Of a stretch of 27,544 bases of DNA, positions 24,464 to 27,544 are shown piece after piece. Each line of letters starts with the position of its first letter. Position 1 is the first letter of the stretch. The position numbers and the translations under genes were made by a program. This stretch comes from Sedimentisphaerales bacterium (GTDB taxonomy: Bacteria > Planctomycetota > Phycisphaerae > Sedimentisphaerales > SG8-4): assembly GCA_016928975.1 (NCBI GenBank), contig JAFGJR010000029.1, positions 1-27,544 on the forward strand. Direction: 5' to 3'. The notes below the pieces were generated by a model. It saw only the letters and a program-made list of their open reading frames with translations, made no database searches and had not been told where the DNA came from.

Positions 24464-27400
24464 ATGATCGTCCGAGTCTCATTTCTCATTACAGTTGCGG
24501 CCCTGGCCTGGCTCATCGCCGCCGGCAGTCCCCCGTGTGCGGCGGCGGAGACCTCCGTCGTGATCAACGAACTTATGGCCTCCAACAGCAAGACCGCCCG
24601 GGATCCCCAGGGCCAGTACGACGACTGGATCGAACTGTACAATCCGGGCAGCCAGGCGGTCAACATGGCCGGCATGTACCTGACCGACGACCCGGATGTC
24701 CCCACCAAGTGGCGGTTCCCTGCGAACGACGCGTCCATGACGACGATCCCGGCCGATGGCTACCTGCTGATCTGGGCCGACGGCGACATCGGCGACACCG
24801 GTCTGCATGCGAGCTTCCGGCTGAACTCGGGCGGGGACACCCTTGTCCTCGTCGCCGCGGACGGCCGGACCGTGGTCGATAGCGTGCGGTTCGACGAGCA
24901 AAGGTCCGACATCTCTTGCGGCCGGAACCCCGACGCGGGGGATGAATGGCAATTGCTCGGCCTGCCAACGCCGGGCGCAAGGAACGTGGCCATGTATCAG
25001 GGCTTCGTCGCCGACACCAGGTTCAGTCACGATCGTGGATTCTACGACCAGCCGTTCTCCGTGACGATCACCACCGCCACGGAAGGCGCGGTCGTCTACT
25101 ATACCATAGATGGAAGCTCTCCTTTTGACACAGTTCGCGGCCAGCCCACCGGACGGCCCTACACCGGTCCCGTCGCTATCACCACGACCACGTGCCTTCG
25201 GGCCATCGCGTACAAGATCGGCTGGAAGCCATCCAATATCGATACACAGACGTACATCTTCCTGAGCGACGTGCAACATCAGGCCACCAGCTCCACCACC
25301 GGGGCCCAGGCTGTCCCGGCGGGCTATCCCACCTCCTGGGGCTCCGTCGCCGGCGACTACCAGGTCGATCCCGACGTCGTCGGCGAGAACGGCAAGGACA
25401 AGTTCGGCGGCCTCTACACGAAGACGTTCAAGGATGACCTGAAGGCCGTACCGACCATATCCCTCGTCATGGAGACAGACGCATGGTTCGGCTCGACAGG
25501 GATCTACATCAATCAAAGCCAGGACGGCACCGAACGGGTGTGCTCGATGGAATGGATCGATCCGAACGGCAAGGGAGGATTCCAGGTGAACTGCGCGATC
25601 GCCATGCAGGGCGGCGTCAGCGGCGGCGGCACCAGCCTGGACCGGTGGAAGGTCTTCAAGCTGTCCATGCGACCGAGATTCAAGGGCAGCACCGATGATG
25701 GCAGGCCCACCGGAGGTCCTTCGCAACTGCGCTACCGCTTCTTCCCCGACTCGCCCATCGAACTCTACGACACGATCGTCCTCGACGAGGTGCTCAGCAA
25801 CGCCTGGAACCACAGCGGCCAGCACATGTACGGAACGTACCTTCAGGACCAGTTCGTCTCCGACCTGCACAACGTGATGGGCGGCCAGTCCCCGCACGGG
25901 TTGTACGCTCACGTCTACATCAACGGGCTGTACTGGGGTATGTACTACATCCACGAGCGGCCCGACCACGCCTGGGCGGCCCAGATGTTCGGCGGCGAGA
26001 AGGAAGAGTACGACGTACTGAAACACTACACGAATATGGCTGTCAACGACGGCGTCGGAGGCAAAGCCACGACGAACTTCAGCGCGATGGTCAACGCCGC
26101 CAGCCAGGTGGCGGCCGATCCCGGCAGCTTGGCCAAGTACGAGGCTCTATGCCGGATGCTGGATATCGACAATTTCATCACGGACCTCCTGGCCCACTGG
26201 TTCGCGCTGAACTGGGACTGGCCGGAGAAGAACTGGTACGCGACGCATCGTTCACCCGACGGCCTGTGGCGATTCCACACGTGGGACGCCGAACACTCCC
26301 TGGAATGGTTCAACAACCAGAACGTCCTCGGCCTCAGCGTCTCGGGGATTCATGACAAGCTCAAGAACAACGCCGATTACCGGATGCACTTCGCCGACAT
26401 CGTGCACCGGAACTTCTTCAACGGCGGGCCGCTCACAATTCCGTTTGTCATGGACATGTATCGCGCGAGGATGGCGCAGATCGACCGGGCCATCGTCGGA
26501 GAATCGGCTCGATGGGGCGACACCCGACAATCGACTCCACACACGCGACAGGACTGGGTGACGAATCAAAACAGCCTCCTCACGGGATTTCTTCAGCCGC
26601 GCCCGGCCTTCGTTCTGAACTGGCTCAAGGGCGCCGGACTCTATCCCAACGTGGACGCACCGGTGTTCTACCTCAATGGCGCCTATCAGCATGGCGGCCA
26701 TGTCGCTACAAATGCCGCGCTGTCGATGCAGGCGGGCGCCACCGTCTGGTACACGCTCGACGGCAGCGATCCGCGAGTGCCGGGGACAACGCCGCAGGGC
26801 GGCAGCGGCCTGGCGCTCATACCCGAAGATGCCGCCAAGCGAGTGCTGGTTCCGACGGCCGCGATCAGCGCCGCTTGGAGGACAAGCGTCGATTTCGACG
26901 ATTCCTCGTGGATCAGCGGGACCGGCGGCGTCGGCTACGAGCGAAGCTCCGGGTATGAGTCCTACTTCAGCATCGACCTTCGTACCCGCATGTACGGCGT
27001 TAACGCAACCTGCTACATCCGCGTGCCCTTCACGATCAGTGCGAGCAACCTTGCCAGCCTTACCGGCCTTACCATGAGAGTCCGGTATGACGATGGTTTC
27101 ATCGCCTATCTCAACGGAACGGAGGTGCAGCGCGACATGTTCAACGGCACGCCGGCCTGGAACTCGGCGGCGATCAGCAATCGTTCCGACAGCGACGCGG
27201 TGAACTGGGCATCGTTCGACCTGACCGGGCAGATCGACAAGCTGCACGCAGGCACGAACGTGCTGGCCGTCCAGGCCCTGAATCAGTCCACGACGAGTTC
27301 CGATTTCCTGTTCTCCATCGAGCTGGTTGGCGAGAAAGCGACGACGGGCGGCAACACCACGACGGTCGGCGTGTCCCCCACCGCCGTCAAATATGTCAGT

Positions 27401-27544
27401 CCCATCCCGCTGACTGGCAGCGTCCACGTCAAGTCGCGTGCCTTGAGCGGCAGCACGTGGAGTGCGTTGAATGAGGCGGTGTTTGCGGTCGGGGCGGTTC
27501 GCCAGAGCCTGCGAATCAGCGAGGTCATGTTCCATCCCGCCGAC
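24464..27544 (+). CDS. Secreted CotH-kinase/lamin-tail-domain protein, 3' end outside window
   Basis: The frame is open from the ATG at 24464 to the last base (1027 codons, no stop), so the gene is truncated by the window edge. Order: signal peptide (about 1-28), lamin-tail domain (about 30-160), chitobiase C-terminal-like beta-sandwich (about 190-265, VVYYTIDGSSPF), CotH-type kinase domain (about 325-640), a second chitobiase-like module (about 730-780, VWYTLDGSDP), a galactose-binding-like sandwich (about 790-965, DDGFIAYLNG) and the start of another lamin-tail domain (SLRISEVMFHPAD). The kinase metal motif reads WDAE near residue 607, where the left-hand paralogue has WDHD; catalytic activity is therefore less certain. 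Its Shine-Dalgarno site is weak (AAGGCGGA). It has its own promoter and leader hairpin. Confidence 0.9.
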   Translation, partial: MIVRVSFLITVAALAWLIAAGSPPCAAAETSVVINELMASNSKTARDPQGQYDDWIELYNPGSQAVNMAGMYLTDDPDVPTKWRFPANDASMTTIPADGYLLIWADGDIGDTGLHASFRLNSGGDTLVLVAADGRTVVDSVRFDEQRSDISCGRNPDAGDEWQLLGLPTPGARNVAMYQGFVADTRFSHDRGFYDQPFSVTITTATEGAVVYYTIDGSSPFDTVRGQPTGRPYTGPVAITTTTCLRAIAYKIGWKPSNIDTQTYIFLSDVQHQATSSTTGAQAVPAGYPTSWGSVAGDYQVDPDVVGENGKDKFGGLYTKTFKDDLKAVPTISLVMETDAWFGSTGIYINQSQDGTERVCSMEWIDPNGKGGFQVNCAIAMQGGVSGGGTSLDRWKVFKLSMRPRFKGSTDDGRPTGGPSQLRYRFFPDSPIELYDTIVLDEVLSNAWNHSGQHMYGTYLQDQFVSDLHNVMGGQSPHGLYAHVYINGLYWGMYYIHERPDHAWAAQMFGGEKEEYDVLKHYTNMAVNDGVGGKATTNFSAMVNAASQVAADPGSLAKYEALCRMLDIDNFITDLLAHWFALNWDWPEKNWYATHRSPDGLWRFHTWDAEHSLEWFNNQNVLGLSVSGIHDKLKNNADYRMHFADIVHRNFFNGGPLTIPFVMDMYRARMAQIDRAIVGESARWGDTRQSTPHTRQDWVTNQNSLLTGFLQPRPAFVLNWLKGAGLYPNVDAPVFYLNGAYQHGGHVATNAALSMQAGATVWYTLDGSDPRVPGTTPQGGSGLALIPEDAAKRVLVPTAAISAAWRTSVDFDDSSWISGTGGVGYERSSGYESYFSIDLRTRMYGVNATCYIRVPFTISASNLASLTGLTMRVRYDDGFIAYLNGTEVQRDMFNGTPAWNSAAISNRSDSDAVNWASFDLTGQIDKLHAGTNVLAVQALNQSTTSSDFLFSIELVGEKATTGGNTTTVGVSPTAVKYVSPIPLTGSVHVKSRALSGSTWSALNEAVFAVGAVRQSLRISEVMFHPAD

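Noticed and set aside
24479..27535. Two long minus-strand frames (24479-26026 and 26252-27535)
   Set aside because: Both are antisense shadows of the second CotH/lamin-tail gene, with no domain or leader of their own.

Overview
The window looks like a chromosomal stretch from a GC-rich planctomycete, most likely of the Phycisphaerae / Sedimentisphaerales type and probably anaerobic. This is inferred from the gene content: large secreted CotH-kinase/lamin-tail proteins, 3-keto-disaccharide hydrolase (DUF1080) domains, a ceramidase-like secreted hydrolase, a secreted GH29 fucosidase and a Tat-exported aldo/keto reductase. Most genes have clear Shine-Dalgarno sites and several have good sigma70-type promoters. 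There are no rRNA or tRNA genes, CRISPR arrays, insertion sequences or phage genes that I can see.

Layout. Positions 1-732 are gene-poor and hold a (GA)12 microsatellite and a 16-bp tandem duplication. A minus-strand block follows (733-9062): a 1194-aa CotH/lamin-tail protein, an aldo/keto reductase with its own promoter, a cysteine-rich membrane protein, a GH29 alpha-L-fucosidase and a PAC2-family protein. On the plus strand lie a small membrane protein (9335-9733) and a two-domain DUF1080 protein (9960-11318). This last gene converges on a secreted beta-propeller protein (11336-13969, minus). Next come a ParA-like ATPase with no ParB (14108-14917, minus), a possible 59-codon ORF and a 119-aa unknown protein.

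The right half has a zinc alcohol dehydrogenase (16251-17276, plus) converging on a tight minus-strand operon. That operon runs DHDPS/N-acetylneuraminate-lyase-family aldolase, then sodium:solute symporter, then HAD phosphatase, and the last two genes overlap by GTGA. After it come a secreted metallo-beta-lactamase-fold protein, a ceramidase-like protein and an iron-type alcohol dehydrogenase. The window ends inside a second large CotH/lamin-tail gene, which starts at 24464 and stays open to the last base.

Together the genes suggest a polymer- and glycan-degrading lifestyle. Secreted hydrolases (fucosidase, DUF1080 protein, ceramidase-like) release sugars or lipids. The symporter, aldolase and phosphatase could take up and split a sugar acid, and the reductases and dehydrogenases could handle carbonyl intermediates. 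The CotH/lamin-tail proteins are probably exported surface or extracellular proteins. No single well-defined new system is evident. The best candidates for a closer look are the aldolase-symporter-phosphatase cassette, the two CotH proteins with shared modules but different active-site motifs, and the cysteine-motif membrane protein.
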